A DNA stretch of 64,000 bases from Strigamia acuminata (taxonomy: Eukaryota; Arthropoda; Chilopoda; Geophilomorpha; Linotaeniidae). The notes beneath the pieces were generated by a model that saw only the letters and a program-made list of their open reading frames with translations, made no database searches and had not been told where the DNA came from. Below, piece after piece: positions 34,801 through 44,438 of this stretch (the first letter of the stretch is position 1; the number at the start of each line of letters is the position of its first letter). The translations under genes and the position numbers were made by a program. The stretch covers positions 10,308,259-10,372,258 of the forward strand of contig OX442320.1 in NCBI GenBank assembly GCA_949358305.1. Reading direction: 5' to 3'.

Positions 34801-36379
34801 TCAAGACGGAGGTGTCGTCGGTCAACACGTTGACCAACTCGACTTGGTGGGATATCCACGCGGCGGCCGGCGCGGGCGCGGGCGGCTGGCTCGACGTGGG
34901 CGCCGGCGCGGGAGGACTGTCCGGCATGCACTCGCAGTTGCCCGGCAACTACGGGGGGTCGGATTACTCGGCGCTCAGCCACACGCTCAGTCCGAATCAG
35001 GCGCATTTGCTCTCGTCCGGTCAACATCTGCTGCAGGACACGTACAAGTCGATGCTGCCGTCGGCCGCGCAGACTGTGGGATCGCCCATGGGTGGACCGT
35101 TTGGATTGAGTCAGCCCAGTCTACCACAGGTGAAAGTTTTTAAATTATTGGCTTTTAAATTATTGGCTTTTTATTCATTTTTTGTTTGTTTTGTTTTTTA
35201 GGCGGGATTGTTGCTACAGTGTCAACAAAGGGATAAAGTAAGTTGCTTATGCATTATTATAGGTTTTCTTGGGTTTTTTGAGCCATTTTAGGGCTTTACT
35301 TGACTTTTTTTTTAGTTTTTCTAGACATTTTTGAGTTTTTCTAGACATTTTTGAGTTTTTCTAGACATTTTTGAGTTTTTCTAGACATTTTTGAGTTTTT
35401 CTTGACATTTTTGAGGGTTTTTGATTTTTTTGGGGGGGATTTTTAAGGCATTTTCGAATTTCTTTGATTTTTTTGCATTAAGTAATGAAGATAAATAGGA
35501 AAGAGACAAATGGAGTCTGGGGAGGGAAATTTGATCTGCATCTTTGCACCTAAATGACAACGTTAACAAATGATTTCGGAGTCACTTGTAAAAAACGAGA
35601 GAGGGCGCGAAAAAATATGGGTGCATCATTCAAAAAGAAAAAAATAATAATTACCAACATTCTTAAAATGTTGCGATCGCATTTCAAGGTCCCAATAAGA
35701 ATGTTCCTCGAGTCGAGAGGAAAGAGAAATTAGTTGCAAACGAAACGACCTTGATAGATTTCCTTGAATTGTGTGTAAATGAAGTGTTTTAATGAATTGT
35801 AATAATTTTGTTTGCCTCTTTCTATTGTCATTGCACAAGGTGCCCTCGCCGCGCTCTCAACGAAGGTACACGGGCCGAGCCACGTGCGACTGCCCCAACT
35901 GCCAAGAGGCCGAGCGTCTGGGGCCGGCCGGCGCGCACCTGCGCAAGAAGAACATCCACAGCTGCCACATCCCCGGCTGTGGAAAAGTGTACGGCAAAAC
36001 GTCACATCTGAAAGCCCATCTCCGTTGGCATACCGGCGAGAGACCCTTTGTCTGCAACTGGCTGTTTTGCGGCAAGAGGTTTACCAGGTCGGATGAACTG
36101 CAACGTCATTTGCGAACGCACACTGGAGAGAAGAGATTTGCCTGCCCCGTGTGCAATAAGAGATTCATGCGAAGTGACCATCTGAGCAAACACGTGAAGA
36201 CGCACAACGGCAACGGCAGCAAGAAAGGCAGTTCCGATTCGTGCTCCGATTCCGAGAATAGTCAGAGCGAGCCGCCCAGCGTGAGCACGCCGTCGTCCGT
36301 CAACACGCCGCCGCTGACCCTCACGCAGGCGCCGCAAGCCGGCACCAACGACGCCGCCAACGTCATCGATGCGAAATGA
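28746..36379 (+). CDS. Sp8/9: Sp8/9-type C2H2 zinc-finger transcription factor (four-exon gene model)
   Basis: Nuclear DNA-binding protein of the Sp family, expected to bind GC/GT boxes. In arthropods Sp6-9 members act in appendage outgrowth, linked to Wnt and Distal-less (family knowledge). Joined exons are 28746-28808, 34317-35129, 35202-35237 and 35840-36379, all with GT-AG ends in phase 0, giving 483 residues (471 without the micro-exon). Visible domains: SP box [12 protein letters not shown] (residues 29-40); conserved KGFHPWKK (56-63); [10 protein letters not shown] (158-167); WWDIH (198-202); Buttonhead box CDCPNC (320-325); three C2H2 fingers (346-368, 376-398, 406-426); Ser-rich acidic tail. 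The motifs outside the fingers favour Sp8/9 over Sp5/buttonhead or Sp1-4. The protein is complete at both ends. Use of the micro-exon is the main uncertainty. GC content rises sharply in the exons against the AT-rich introns. Confidence 0.93.
29560..29830. promoter_or_regulatory. Possible intronic enhancer island
   Basis: GC-richer DNA in intron 1 with homeodomain-like cores (GAGTAATTAAAGAATAAACT) next to CpG-rich DNA. A short frame from ATG 29595 ([14 protein letters not shown]) ends at TAG without a donor, so it is not taken as an exon. Confidence 0.25.
30642..30950 (+). mobile_element. MITE family A, long form, in Sp8/9 intron 1
   Basis: Runs from TCGTATTTTATCGGCTCTTA to GGTAAAATACGGTAT. 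Includes the extra segment found in the long form (TCATTCTTTCTTCAAAGCAC ... CCATTAAGAACATAAAACCACG) that the 12-kb copy lacks. The left inverted repeat is shortened. Confidence 0.88.
31283..32104 (-). pseudogene. Decayed TIR element with possible Harbinger-type transposase remnant
   Basis: Left end GGCGCATTCATCAATTTTAG and right end (reverse complement) GGCGCATTGAATTTTATACT are similar inverted repeats about 820 bp apart. On the minus strand near 31605-31690 one frame reads [12 protein letters not shown], resembling the first-Asp motif (IDGKH) of PIF/Harbinger DDE transposases. The frame is open for only about 30 codons and is broken on both sides, so nothing functional remains. The family call rests on about ten residues. 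Another copy of the terminus is at 50101-50116. Confidence 0.35.
31930..32075. repeat. CTAGCTTA/TGTTCGCAC-type repeat inside the decayed element
   Basis: AAACTGATAAGTTGGCTTAG ... GCTAGCTGTGTTCGCACTAC ... GAGTTAAGCTAGCGTAAC resembles the interior and ends of the elements at 8503-9115 and 56045-56583. Confidence 0.5.
33297..33415. repeat. GTGAA, poly-T and CT microsatellites
   Basis: (GTGAA)n at 33297-33320, T run at 33332-33354, (CT)n at 33396-33415. Confidence 0.95.
34224..34268 (-). mobile_element. MITE family A fragment just upstream of Sp8/9 exon 2
   Basis: TCGTATTTTTGCCAAAGTACGGTATTG... matches the interior of family A (TATTTTTGCAAAAGTACGGT). It ends about 48 bp before the exon start, close to where a branch point would lie. 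Confidence 0.6.
34317..35129 (+). CDS. Sp8/9: Sp8/9 exon 2: SP box and transactivation region
   Basis: Starts after TTTTTTGCAG and ends at the donor CCACAG|GTGAAA. 271 codons, phase 0 at both ends. Encodes [12 protein letters not shown], the SP box, KGFHPWKK, a Ser/Ala/Gly-rich region, [19 protein letters not shown] and the [20 protein letters not shown] stretch, all in the order seen in Sp8/Sp9 proteins. GC content is far above the flanks, with Ala/Gly runs around WWDIH. The internal ATG at 34350 could be a secondary start (MLAAQCNK), as reported for a vertebrate Sp8 isoform. Confidence 0.95.
35202..35237 (+). CDS. Sp8/9: Possible 36-nt cassette micro-exon of Sp8/9
   Basis: Twelve codons ([12 protein letters not shown]) between a strong pyrimidine tract ending TTTTTTAG and the consensus donor AAA|GTAAGT. 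Only 72 bp separate it from exon 2. It starts and ends in phase 0, so inclusion or skipping both keep the reading frame. It would fall just before the [12 protein letters not shown] stretch that leads into the Buttonhead box. I know of no equivalent in the vertebrate proteins, so it may be lineage-specific, alternatively spliced, or a fortuitous pair of splice sites. Confidence 0.55.
35312..35415 (+). repeat. 20-bp tandem repeat in Sp8/9 intron
   Basis: About five copies of GAGTTTTTCTAGACATTTTT, the outer ones imperfect, inside the 602-bp intron between the micro-exon and the last exon. It is T-rich on the coding strand. See the finding on helical-period minisatellites. Confidence 0.9.
35840..36379 (+). 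CDS. Sp8/9: Sp8/9 terminal coding exon: Buttonhead box and three zinc fingers
   Basis: Starts after TTGCACAAG in phase 0 ([13 protein letters not shown]) and ends with TGA at 36377-36379; 179 codons. Buttonhead box CDCPNC lies at 35885-35902. Finger 1 is C-x4-C-x12-H-x3-H (35963-36031), finger 2 the same spacing (36053-36121), finger 3 C-x2-C-x12-H-x3-H (36143-36205). The linkers TGERPF and TGEKRF are present. DNA-contact helices read [16 protein letters not shown] and RSDHLSKH, the invariant Sp/KLF set for GGGGCGGGG-type sites. The tail after HVKTH is Ser- and Pro-rich. No residue needed for zinc binding is missing. Confidence 0.98.
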   Translation: MPSPRSQRRYTGRATCDCPNCQEAERLGPAGAHLRKKNIHSCHIPGCGKVYGKTSHLKAHLRWHTGERPFVCNWLFCGKRFTRSDELQRHLRTHTGEKRFACPVCNKRFMRSDHLSKHVKTHNGNGSKKGSSDSCSDSENSQSEPPSVSTPSSVNTPPLTLTQAPQAGTNDAANVIDAK

Positions 36380-36900
36380 CGGTGTTTACCCCTCTACCCT
36401 CACCTAGTACCACCACCTTCGGAGCCTACGAGTAGCAGGCCCCTGGAAGGCTTCAAATGGAACTAAACTAAACGAAATTTAATACAAAACATACAAAAAA
36501 AAACATACAAAAAATTTAAATTTAATTAATTAATTAATTAACTGATGGCGGCCATTTTGTTGTTGTTGTTGTTGTTGCTGCTGTTGCTGTATGGACCGAA
36601 ATTTGGCAATTTTCTTTTTTTTTTGGAAGATTTGGCAGTTTTTTCGCTCTTTCGTCGTGGAAGGTTTAAAATTAGTGCCAATAGGAAACGGATTTGTATA
36701 CGAACGATTTGTTGAAGTGATCTGCTTGCCGTTGCGCCGTTTTTTTTTTTTCGAATTTTTTTAAAATTGTTTTGAATTCGCCTCACCGGAAGTTGACGCT
36801 CGCTGTGTACACGGGAATGGCAAATCAACTCGTCACTTTGCAGGTGCGTGTCATCAATTATCATCACCTAAATACAATAATTTTAAATTCAAATATTATA
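36380..36900 (+). other. Probable Sp8/9 3'UTR start
   Basis: After the stop, a moderately GC-rich stretch fades into A-rich DNA. There is no AATAAA within the first 500 bp; AATACA at about 36481 is a weak variant signal. (TTG)n-type repeats at 36558-36590 and a 108-codon minus-strand frame (36538-36867) made of simple sequence are not called as genes. The transcript end cannot be placed. Confidence 0.35.
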
Positions 36901-36952
36901 ATATTAAAAAAAAATATTTTTTGGATATTATAATGTTTAATTTTTAAATATT

Positions 36953-36983
36953 ATTCATTTATTTATTTATTTATTTATTTATT
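36953..36983. repeat. (ATTT)n microsatellite
   Basis: About seven ATTT units downstream of the Sp8/9 stop. Confidence 0.95.
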
Positions 36984-36984
36984 A

Positions 36985-37540
36985 TGGCATGGCGGGGCGT
37001 TATCTGGTGCGCGCATGCTCGAATTTTCATAACGAGGCGAGGGAAAGGGCAGGGAGGGTACGGCACCCCCCGCCACGTCCTAAATGCTCCTCGGCGGGGC
37101 TGACTGCGTCCCCTGGGGTTTTCAAAGTACCACCGCAAAGGTCTTTATCTATAGAGACTTCTGAAAGGGCATGGACCTTACAGTAGGAGCGCGTATGTTA
37201 CAAATGGGCATTTGACTGGAAAGTTTATTTGGTCGGACTCTGGCACTACCGAGTTGAGCAAACGCGGGTTTTTGCGTTTAATTGTTAGACTAGTGATTTG
37301 GTTTGGGAGTTGTTGTTAGGCAAATGGTTGATGGGTATGGTGGGGTGGGTGTTGGGCTGCTTGCTGGATTGTTGTAAAGAGTGCCAAGCCTAACGAGTCA
37401 ATGGTGGGATTAGGGTCTAAACCCTCTCAAAGGGACCCGAGCGGGCCTTGTGAAGTTAGTAGGCCAGGCTTTTGTTGGGTTTTGTGCTATTTTAACCACT
37501 TGATGACGTCTCAGTTTGAGAAGTGAACGGAGTTTTTGTT
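36985..37540. other. GC-richer non-coding DNA, nothing recognised
   Basis: A 65-codon frame from ATG 36989 has no domain. It may be part of the 3' transcript or regulatory DNA. Confidence 0.3.
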
Positions 37541-37556
37541 AGGTTTTGGTAGGAAT

Positions 37557-37901
37557 TTACAAGATTTTGTTGGTTTTTGATCGAAATTTACAAGATTTTG
37601 TTGGTTTTTGATCGAAATTTACAAGATTTTGTTGGTTTTTGATCGAAATTTACAAGATTTTGTTGGTTTTTGATCGAAATTTACAAGATTTTGTTGGTTT
37701 TTGATCGAAATTTACAAGATTTTGTTGGTTTTTGATCGAAATTTACAAGATTTTGTTGGTTTTTGATCGAAATTTACAAGATTTTGTTGGTTTTTGATCG
37801 AAATTTACAAGATTTTGTTGGTTTTTGATCGAAATTTACAAGATTTTGTTGGTTTTTGATCGAAATTTACAAGATTTTGTTGGTTTTTGATCGAAATTTA
37901 T
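37557..37901 (+). repeat. 31-bp minisatellite, homogeneous (11 units)
   Basis: Unit ACAAGATTTTGTTGGTTTTT + GATCGAAATTT, repeated about 11 times with almost no change, indicating recent expansion or homogenisation. TTTT, TTTTT and AAATTT tracts are spaced close to 10 bp. Confidence 0.97.
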
Positions 37902-38275
37902 TGGTTTTTTGATGATTTTAGAGAAAATTGATTAGTTTTTGATGATTTTAGAGAAAATTGATTAGTTTTTGATGATTTATAGAAAAATAGGTTAGTTTTT
38001 GATGATTTATAGCCAAAATTCACTAGTTTTTATTGATTTTAGCCAAAATTCATTAGTTTTTATTGATTTTTAGCCAAAATTCACTAGTTTTTATTGATTT
38101 TTGGCCAAAATTTACTAGTTTTTGATGATTTTCAGCCAAAAATCACTATTTTTTATTTGTTTTTAGCCAAAATTCACTAGTTTTTGTTGATTTTTATTCA
38201 AAATTTATAAGTTTTAGAGGATTTTTAATCAAAATTCTCAACTTTTTATTACATTTTAGGATAAAACTAATCAAT
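37902..38275 (+). repeat. 31-bp minisatellite, degenerate
   Basis: About 12 diverged units of TTAGTTTTTGATGATTTTTA + GCCAAAATTCA, continuous with the array to its left and sharing its period and the GGTTTTTGAT/AGTTTTTGAT core. The same unit forms the array at 39938-40352. Confidence 0.92.
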
Positions 38276-38339
38276 TGGCAGTTAAAATCGACTAGTTGGA
38301 ATTGACACATCACTTGTGGCCAATAATTAATATTTCCGA

Positions 38340-38838
38340 GCGTGAATTATTTTTTTTCATAACAAGCCTAATTTTACGGCGCTTTTTTGTGGGCCGTCCC
38401 TCCCTCCAACTTGATACCTTTTATTACATCAAACGTTGACACATTTCCGGCACAAACAACAAATAGCTATTTGTACTTCCTCACGCAGATACAATCGCCA
38501 ATCCCATAACTCAAACAGGTAAATTGGCCGACTGTCAATTGCGCACAACTCCCCGACCGGGCGTCCGGGCAGGCGTCCACAACCCCCGAATTTATGTCGA
38601 CTGCTACAAACATGTCCCGGGTCATGTTATACTCGAGCAGGTCCTTTTACAACCCTTAGCTCGAAAAGCCCCTAGTTTCCCGCAGGGGGTCCGGCAAATG
38701 AAACGCTTTGCCCTTTCAACACCACCCGCGGGACACCTGTGTCCGATTCCCGACCGTCTTTGATCTACCCCGCGCCCCCTCTCGATAAAATTCCCCAATT
38801 TCGCGATAAAGACGTGGCAGAACCAGCAGCTCATTATG
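38340..38838. promoter_or_regulatory. GC-rich island between two arrays
   Basis: Complex, CpG-containing DNA (ACTCCCCGACCGGGCGTCCG, CGTCTTTGATCTACC) with no plausible exon. The frames 38524-38763 plus and 38622-38858 minus lack domains. It could be a 3' enhancer of Sp8/9. Confidence 0.28.
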
Positions 38839-38839
38839 G

Positions 38840-39232
38840 CATTAAGACAAATGTCCAAAAATCTGATTTTAGACCATAAAAATTCAAGTTTAGACCAAAA
38901 AATTCAATTTTAGACCAAAAAATTTAATTTTAGACCAAAAAATTCAATTTTAGACCAAAAAATTCAATTTTAGACCAAAAAATTCAATTTTAGATCCAAA
39001 AAATTCAATTTTAGACACAAAACATTTCATTTTAGGCACAAAATCCAATTTTATGCACAAAAATTGCTTTTTAGAGAAATAAATGCAATTTTATGCACCA
39101 AAAATTGCTTTTTAGACAAATAAATGCAATTTTATGCACCAAAAATTGCTTTTTAGACCAATAAATGCAATTTTATGCACCAAAAATTGATTATTAGAGG
39201 AAAAATAATTGAGTAGAGCCCAAAAAAGCTTC
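38840..39232 (+). mobile_element. hAT-like element, left end lost, with internal 20-bp array
   Basis: TAAGACAAATGTC at the left and GAGCCCAAAAAAGCTT at the right match 2343-2709. The interior is about seven near-perfect units of AATTCAATTTTAGACCAAAA followed by diverged longer units (TGCAATTTTATGCACCAAAA). Confidence 0.75.
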
Positions 39233-39234
39233 TC

Positions 39235-39935
39235 CTTATTGATTGATTTGAATGTGTCGCCAGACTCGCGTCCCCTCGGCTTGTAACCTCGTTAGGCTTA
39301 ATAGTTAGTTCTCGTTGTAACGCACAGAGGGATTTTGGTCGCGTCTCCCCTTTTGCCCTTTGCAAAGGGCCCTTTTTGACTCTGGCACCCAGGACAGTGC
39401 CGTGAGCTGCTGGTCAAAGCTCTAACTGCTTGAAGATTCTTTTGGGAGGCTTCAGCGTGGACATAATAGGCTTATAGGGAGCAGTTAGTTGTGGAGTGCA
39501 GCACCAGAGGGATGGTCATTACTGCTAAGGGTTCGGATGGGTCCTGGTGGGTCTGGGTCCATTCATGCAACTTTGGCTGCTTTAAGGTCCACTGGCATCA
39601 ACTCGAAGCCTAACCGAGCATGCTGAGGGGTCGCCAATGTGGGTTGGGGGGTGAAGTGAGCGAACTTGGGTGTAGGCATCTGCTAAAAGAAAGTGTAGTT
39701 TGTCATTGGTCAGGTGGAAGTAATTTTCAAGAAGGAAAATGAGGAGAAAGAGAAGAGAAGCGACGGAAGTTGCGTTTCGTGCATTCAAAATTGGGTGTTC
39801 CCGGTCAAAGTTTGGGCTTTTATTTTTAAGGTTTGATTGGGAAAAGCAAAAACGACTTGGAAAACAACTCCAGTCGGGGTTTATTGCAAGTTTTATGTCA
39901 TTTCTGTAGAGTTTTACAGGGTTTTATTGGTTTTT
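39235..39935. other. Non-coding, nothing recognised
   Basis: Moderately GC-rich; frames at 39153-39365 and 39582-39788 on the minus strand lack domains. Confidence 0.35.
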
Positions 39936-39937
39936 TT

Positions 39938-40352
39938 AGCCAAAATTCATTAGTTTTTGATGATTTTTAGCCAAAATTCATTAGTTTTTGATGATTTTTA
40001 GCCAAAATTCATTAGTTTTTGATGATTTTTAGCCAAAATTCATTAGTTTTTGATGATTTTTAGCCAAAATTCATTAGTTTTTGATGATTTTTAGCCAAAA
40101 TTCATTAGTTTTTGATGATTTTTAGCCAAAATTCATTAGTTTTTGATAATTTTTAGCCAAAATTCATTAGTTTTTGATGATTTTTAGCCAAAATTCATTA
40201 GTTTTTGATGATTTTTAGCCAAAATTCATTAGTTTTTGATGATTTTTAGCCAAAATTCATTAGTTTTTGATGATTTTTAGCCAAAATTCATTAGTTTTTG
40301 ATGATTTTTAGCCAAAATTTATTAGTTTTTGATGATTTTTAGCCAAAATTCA
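39938..40352 (+). repeat. 31-bp minisatellite, homogeneous (about 13 units)
   Basis: Unit TTAGTTTTTGATGATTTTTA + GCCAAAATTCA, nearly invariant. TTTTT tracts at unit positions 5-9 and 15-19 and AAAATT at 24-29 give three tracts per 31 bp. Degenerate units continue to about 40570. Confidence 0.97.
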
Positions 40353-40619
40353 TTGTTTTTGTTGAATTTTTGTAGAAATTTTCAAGATTTTGTTGGTTTT
40401 TAGCCAAAATTCATTGTTTTTGTTGAATTTTTGTAGAAATTTTCAAGATTTTGTTGGTTTTTATTCATAATTCATTAGATTTTATTAGTTATCATTCAAA
40501 ATTCATTAGATTTTGTTAGTTATCATTCAAAATTTGTTAGATTTTATTGGTTTTCATTCAAATTTCATTACTTTTTAAATGTTTTGAATTTTATTGTAAA
40601 AAGCAGCGGAAAATTATTT

Positions 40620-41400
40620 TCTATATTTCCAGTTCAATTTTTTTAATTTGTTTTTCTTTTCTCTTTTTCCAATTTTTACTTTAGTTTTTGGAAGATTCAC
40701 GTCAGGATTCCAACAAGATAGTCTGAATTCAAAGATTGTGATTAAAAAACAAAAAACTATTCATCATCTTCAAATAATTCAAAACTAAGTGCTCTGCTGA
40801 CTACGAGTGACGTCATTTCTAGACAGATTGGATTTATGCTAAATATATTTTTTTTTTTTCTAAAAATTTTTTTTTTTTGGAAAAAAAAAAAAATCAAAGC
40901 AGGAAATACTCGAAAAAAAAAGTTCTTGTGTGCCAAGTTTCGGAAACCGATGAAAACGGACGAAATGTAGTAAAAGAAGCGAACGATGGGATCGAGCGAC
41001 AGATATCAACAACTAGGAGAAAAAGTGCGGTAGAGGGGGACTTGTAAACAAAAATTGTTCCTGACTATTTCTATATATATATTACATATATATATATATA
41101 TAAATATATAAATATAATATAGAGAAAAAAAAATTCTTTTCTGGTTGGTTTCTATTTGATTTTATACTTTTCAAAACAAAAAGGAGCAAACTCCAACTGC
41201 ATAAAATGAATTTAAAGAACAGAAACGAAAACAATTTTTCAACGCATTCGATGACGTCACAAGTCGCATTTGCCGCCGTCATCGAATGCGTTTAAAACAG
41301 CGTGCGTTTTAAGTTGTTTTTTATGCAGTTGCAACTTGCTTTAATTGGTTATAATCTTTTCACACTGACCCCTTTGATCTGTTTTTAATCGCGTATTAAT
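40620..41400 (+). other. Non-coding, A-rich, possible 3' transcript DNA
   Basis: Contains a perfect 16-bp inverted repeat (41241-41256 AACGCATTCGATGACG; 41277-41292) and a TA-rich run (41068-41120). Texture is compatible with a long UTR but there is no proof of transcription. Confidence 0.3.
41241..41292. repeat. Perfect 16-bp inverted repeat, 20-bp loop
   Basis: AACGCATTCGATGACG ... CGTCATCGAATGCGTT. The loop is TCACAAGTCGCATTTGCCGC. Confidence 0.9.
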
Positions 41401-42200
41401 TAATGTTGTACCTAATTTTATTTTATTTTTTTTTTGTACGGTGGTACCACAAAATCAAACTGGATTTGTTTGGAATTTGTTGCACTCACTGCCAGATGAA
41501 GGCTAGAAAAATTGTTCCTATTTTAAAGATTTTTTTGTTTTATTTTTTTGTAGTTGATTTTTATTATTATCGTAAAGAGAAAAGGTTCCTAATTATGCTA
41601 AACAATCTTTTTCTTATTCTCACTTTTTGTAACTTTTGACAGTTTTTTCTCTGATAACGAATTACAAATTTTTATTTTATTATATCTAATGCTTTTTACC
41701 ATAAGAAGAAAGATTTTTTTAAAAAACGCTAAAAACATGGCCGAATAATCATGTTTGTTTACCTTTTTTATCGTAATGCAGTTGTAATGTGTATTATTGG
41801 TGAGTTTTTTAAGAAATTCCACTTTTTTCTCGTAAAAATTGTAAATATTTGGTGTTTTGGGGAATTTTTTTTCGTTTTGATTTGTTTTTTTGTTTTTTTT
41901 ATCAAAATGGTGTACTTATATAATATCGACTTGATTTTTAACATTTTATTTTTCTTTTCTCAAACTTTTTCTCACCTCATTCACTAATGGAAAATTAATT
42001 AATTAATTAATAAATTATTTTTCAAAAATATTTCCAATTTGTCGACTTGTTTATTTCCTCATCTGGCAGTGAGCTTGTACAACCATTTTTTCTTTGTTTT
42101 TGCTTTCTCAAACTTCCAACATGGCCATCAATTCTAAACCATTTGTTCGGTCAGTAAATGCTCTAATAGAACAAAATCTAGATTTCTCCCACAATTTTTT
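41400..42200. other. T-rich non-coding DNA
   Basis: Hydrophobic frames at 41403-41639 and 41751-41987 are what T-rich DNA produces by chance. Confidence 0.4.
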
Positions 42201-42221
42201 TTTGTGTTTTTGACCAATTTG

Positions 42222-42420
42222 GACATTTTAGTCGATTTGTTCGATTTAGACATTGAATTTAAGTCGTTCCGATCAATTTAGACATTTATTTTAGTCGATT
42301 TGTTCAATTTAGACATTTATTTTAGTCGTTTTGTTCAATTTAGACATTTATTTTAGTCGTTTTGTTCAATTTAGACATTTATTTTAGTCGTTTTGTTCAA
42401 TTTAGACATTTATTTTGGTC
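42222..42420 (+). repeat. 31-bp minisatellite (TTTAGACATTTATTTTAGTC + GTTTTGTTCAA)
   Basis: Four clean units and two diverged ones; TGTTCAATTT recurs at 42301, 42332 and 42363, 31 bp apart. Sequence differs from the other 31-bp arrays. Confidence 0.93.
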
Positions 42421-42429
42421 CATTCAGAC

Positions 42430-42950
42430 CCGTTTTTTGTAACAAATGGGCATCCCGAGTTGTATTAGAGCATTTACGATAATAAAACAGCAACAAGAAA
42501 CAAAATTATTGGAACATATGTAAAGTGCGCTTGAAAAACAAACTTTTTCCATTGAATTACTACAATGGCTGACTTATCACTGAAATTGAAAATTTTGAAA
42601 TAAAAGTTTATAAAACTTAAATGTTTTTTTTATTTATTTATTTTCTTTCTCTAGAGTTTTGACACGCATCCAAAGTGCCAAAAGCAAATGTATTTTTTTG
42701 TGTTTGTTTGATGGTACAGGAGTCACGTTATATTTTCGTTTGTATAGTAGCATTTAATTCAGTGCTTTCGGTCTGTTTCAAGTGAAGGGAGCGAGTTGCG
42801 CATTCCGTAATGGGGGGAAAAAAACGTCGAGTGCAAACATGTGAAGCATTAGAACTTGTCAAAACATAAAATTAACTTGACTCATGATGGTGTCATTTAT
42901 TCATGGGGGATTTAGTGTTAACTTAGCGCCAATTACATTTTTTTCAGAAT
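42430..42950. other. Non-coding, nothing recognised
   Basis: AT-rich DNA without repeat ends or exon signals. Confidence 0.35.
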
Positions 42951-43260
42951 GCTACACAGCGATTTATCTAACGGTTTAAAAAGAGGGATCAAATGACGCT
43001 CGCGACAACGGAGTTTCATTCTCGAAGCCGCAGCGAGTCGACGTCGTGCGGCGCGGCGTAAAATATCGTCAAATCACGGCTAAAACGAGAAAAAATAACG
43101 ACTCATTAAAACCACGTTCAATTAGTGTCAAATTAAGATTTAACGCCGAGATAAATAGATTTTTTTTCAAGCTCAAGCACACGTGTTCTCCGAGAATGAT
43201 GTTTTCATTGCTCTTTAAAAGTGTCACGTGTTTGAACTTTAATTAAATATGGCCGAATGT
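42950..43260. promoter_or_regulatory. Possible enhancer island
   Basis: Complex CpG-bearing DNA (AGTCGACGTCGTGCGGCGCG) flanked by AT-rich transcription-factor-like cores: GGGATCAAATGACG, TCATTAAAACCACG, ACACGTGTTCTCC and GTCACGTGTTTGAAC (two CACGTG-type E-boxes). No convincing open frame. Confidence 0.28.
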
Positions 43261-43995
43261 GGCGAGTAAAAATGGAAGCCAATTCGGGTCTCTTTTATGT
43301 TGAATAATTTCGTTGAAGTTGAAATATTGTCAACAAACGGGAAGGCGTGGTGCAGACTTAATTAGAGGACAGTTTGATTGATCCTGGTTGTCTGTGAGTG
43401 TGGCCAAAAACAGACCTCAGGATGCCAAGACAAGGAATGCCGGGAAAAGGACATTTGATTGTCAAGACGCCACATTCAGACAACTTAAGTTGTTAAGTCC
43501 AGAAACTCGAGTATTTTTGGCCCAAACGGGACACTAGACGTGTCAATTCGCATTTCAAAGACGTGAATTTCAAAATACACGTCCATTAAGTCATTTAAAC
43601 TTGTTTACATCCTTTAAACCAGTCTAAAACTTGAAATTTAACACGTTATAAATGTTTAAAGCGCCGTTAATAGGTGCTGTGAGGGCAATTTGGGCTTAAC
43701 GGGGTTTGGTTCTCGTCTCGGTTGACTGGTTTTAGCGAGATCACGGGTGTGTACTCCCCCGCCTTGGTTCCTGACCCTCGCCCGCCCAGTCCGGCCCCGG
43801 TTCGGCCCCGGTTCGGCCCCTTCTCCGCCCGCCTACACCCACAACACCGAGACCGGTTTCTTGTGGGTGGACAAGTGCGCGGTGTGAATGGAAGCTGGAA
43901 TTTTTTCTTTTTTTATTCTTTTTAAAGACGCAATAAAATTTATTTGTAGCTAATTTTATTTTTTCAATTTATTTTTATTTGTTGTTGTCAGTTTG

Positions 43996-44438
43996 TACTG
44001 GCGCGCCGCTAAATCTGTGCATAGTGGATTTAGCAATTTAACGTCAGGATAGGTGTGTCATATCGTTCGTTCTCGAGCTGGACGTAAAACTCTCGTTTAT
44101 TTATCGCACGTTTCTCGCACCATTAATCGTGCGATGGGCGTACATGATTCGGGGTTTGATTTTATTTTTAACTCGAACGGGAATTTCAGCCCCGCGCCAT
44201 GACATGTGGAGATAGTCAAGAGGCGGTGCGAAAACGGAAAGCGAAGAATGTGTCACCCTCAAAATGTCTCACAACGTTTTTAATTGTAGCGGAAAGAAAT
44301 GGGAGGAATGTTTGAACATTCTGCGTGAAAAAATGAACTGAAAAAAGACAGGACGACACGCACACGTCATGGTTTTCGTTTCTCGAATATCCCCTACCCA
44401 ATCGCCCATTATATCGCCATATCTGAAAATCACCCGTT
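43996..44438 (+). promoter_or_regulatory. GC-richer block upstream of the candidate secreted-peptide gene
   Basis: Higher GC than its surroundings, with TGGCGCGCCGCTAAAT at its left edge, nearly the same as a sequence in the Sp8/9 promoter island (28318-28333). It also holds ATCGCACG ... CGTGCGAT inverted copies around 44103-44134. This could be promoter or enhancer DNA; no core promoter motif is certain. Confidence 0.3.

Noticed and set aside
34344-35027. Minus-strand and alternate-frame open frames over Sp8/9 exon 2, including Arg-rich ones
   Set aside because: Shadows of the GC-rich coding exon; the plus frame encodes recognisable Sp8/9 motifs.
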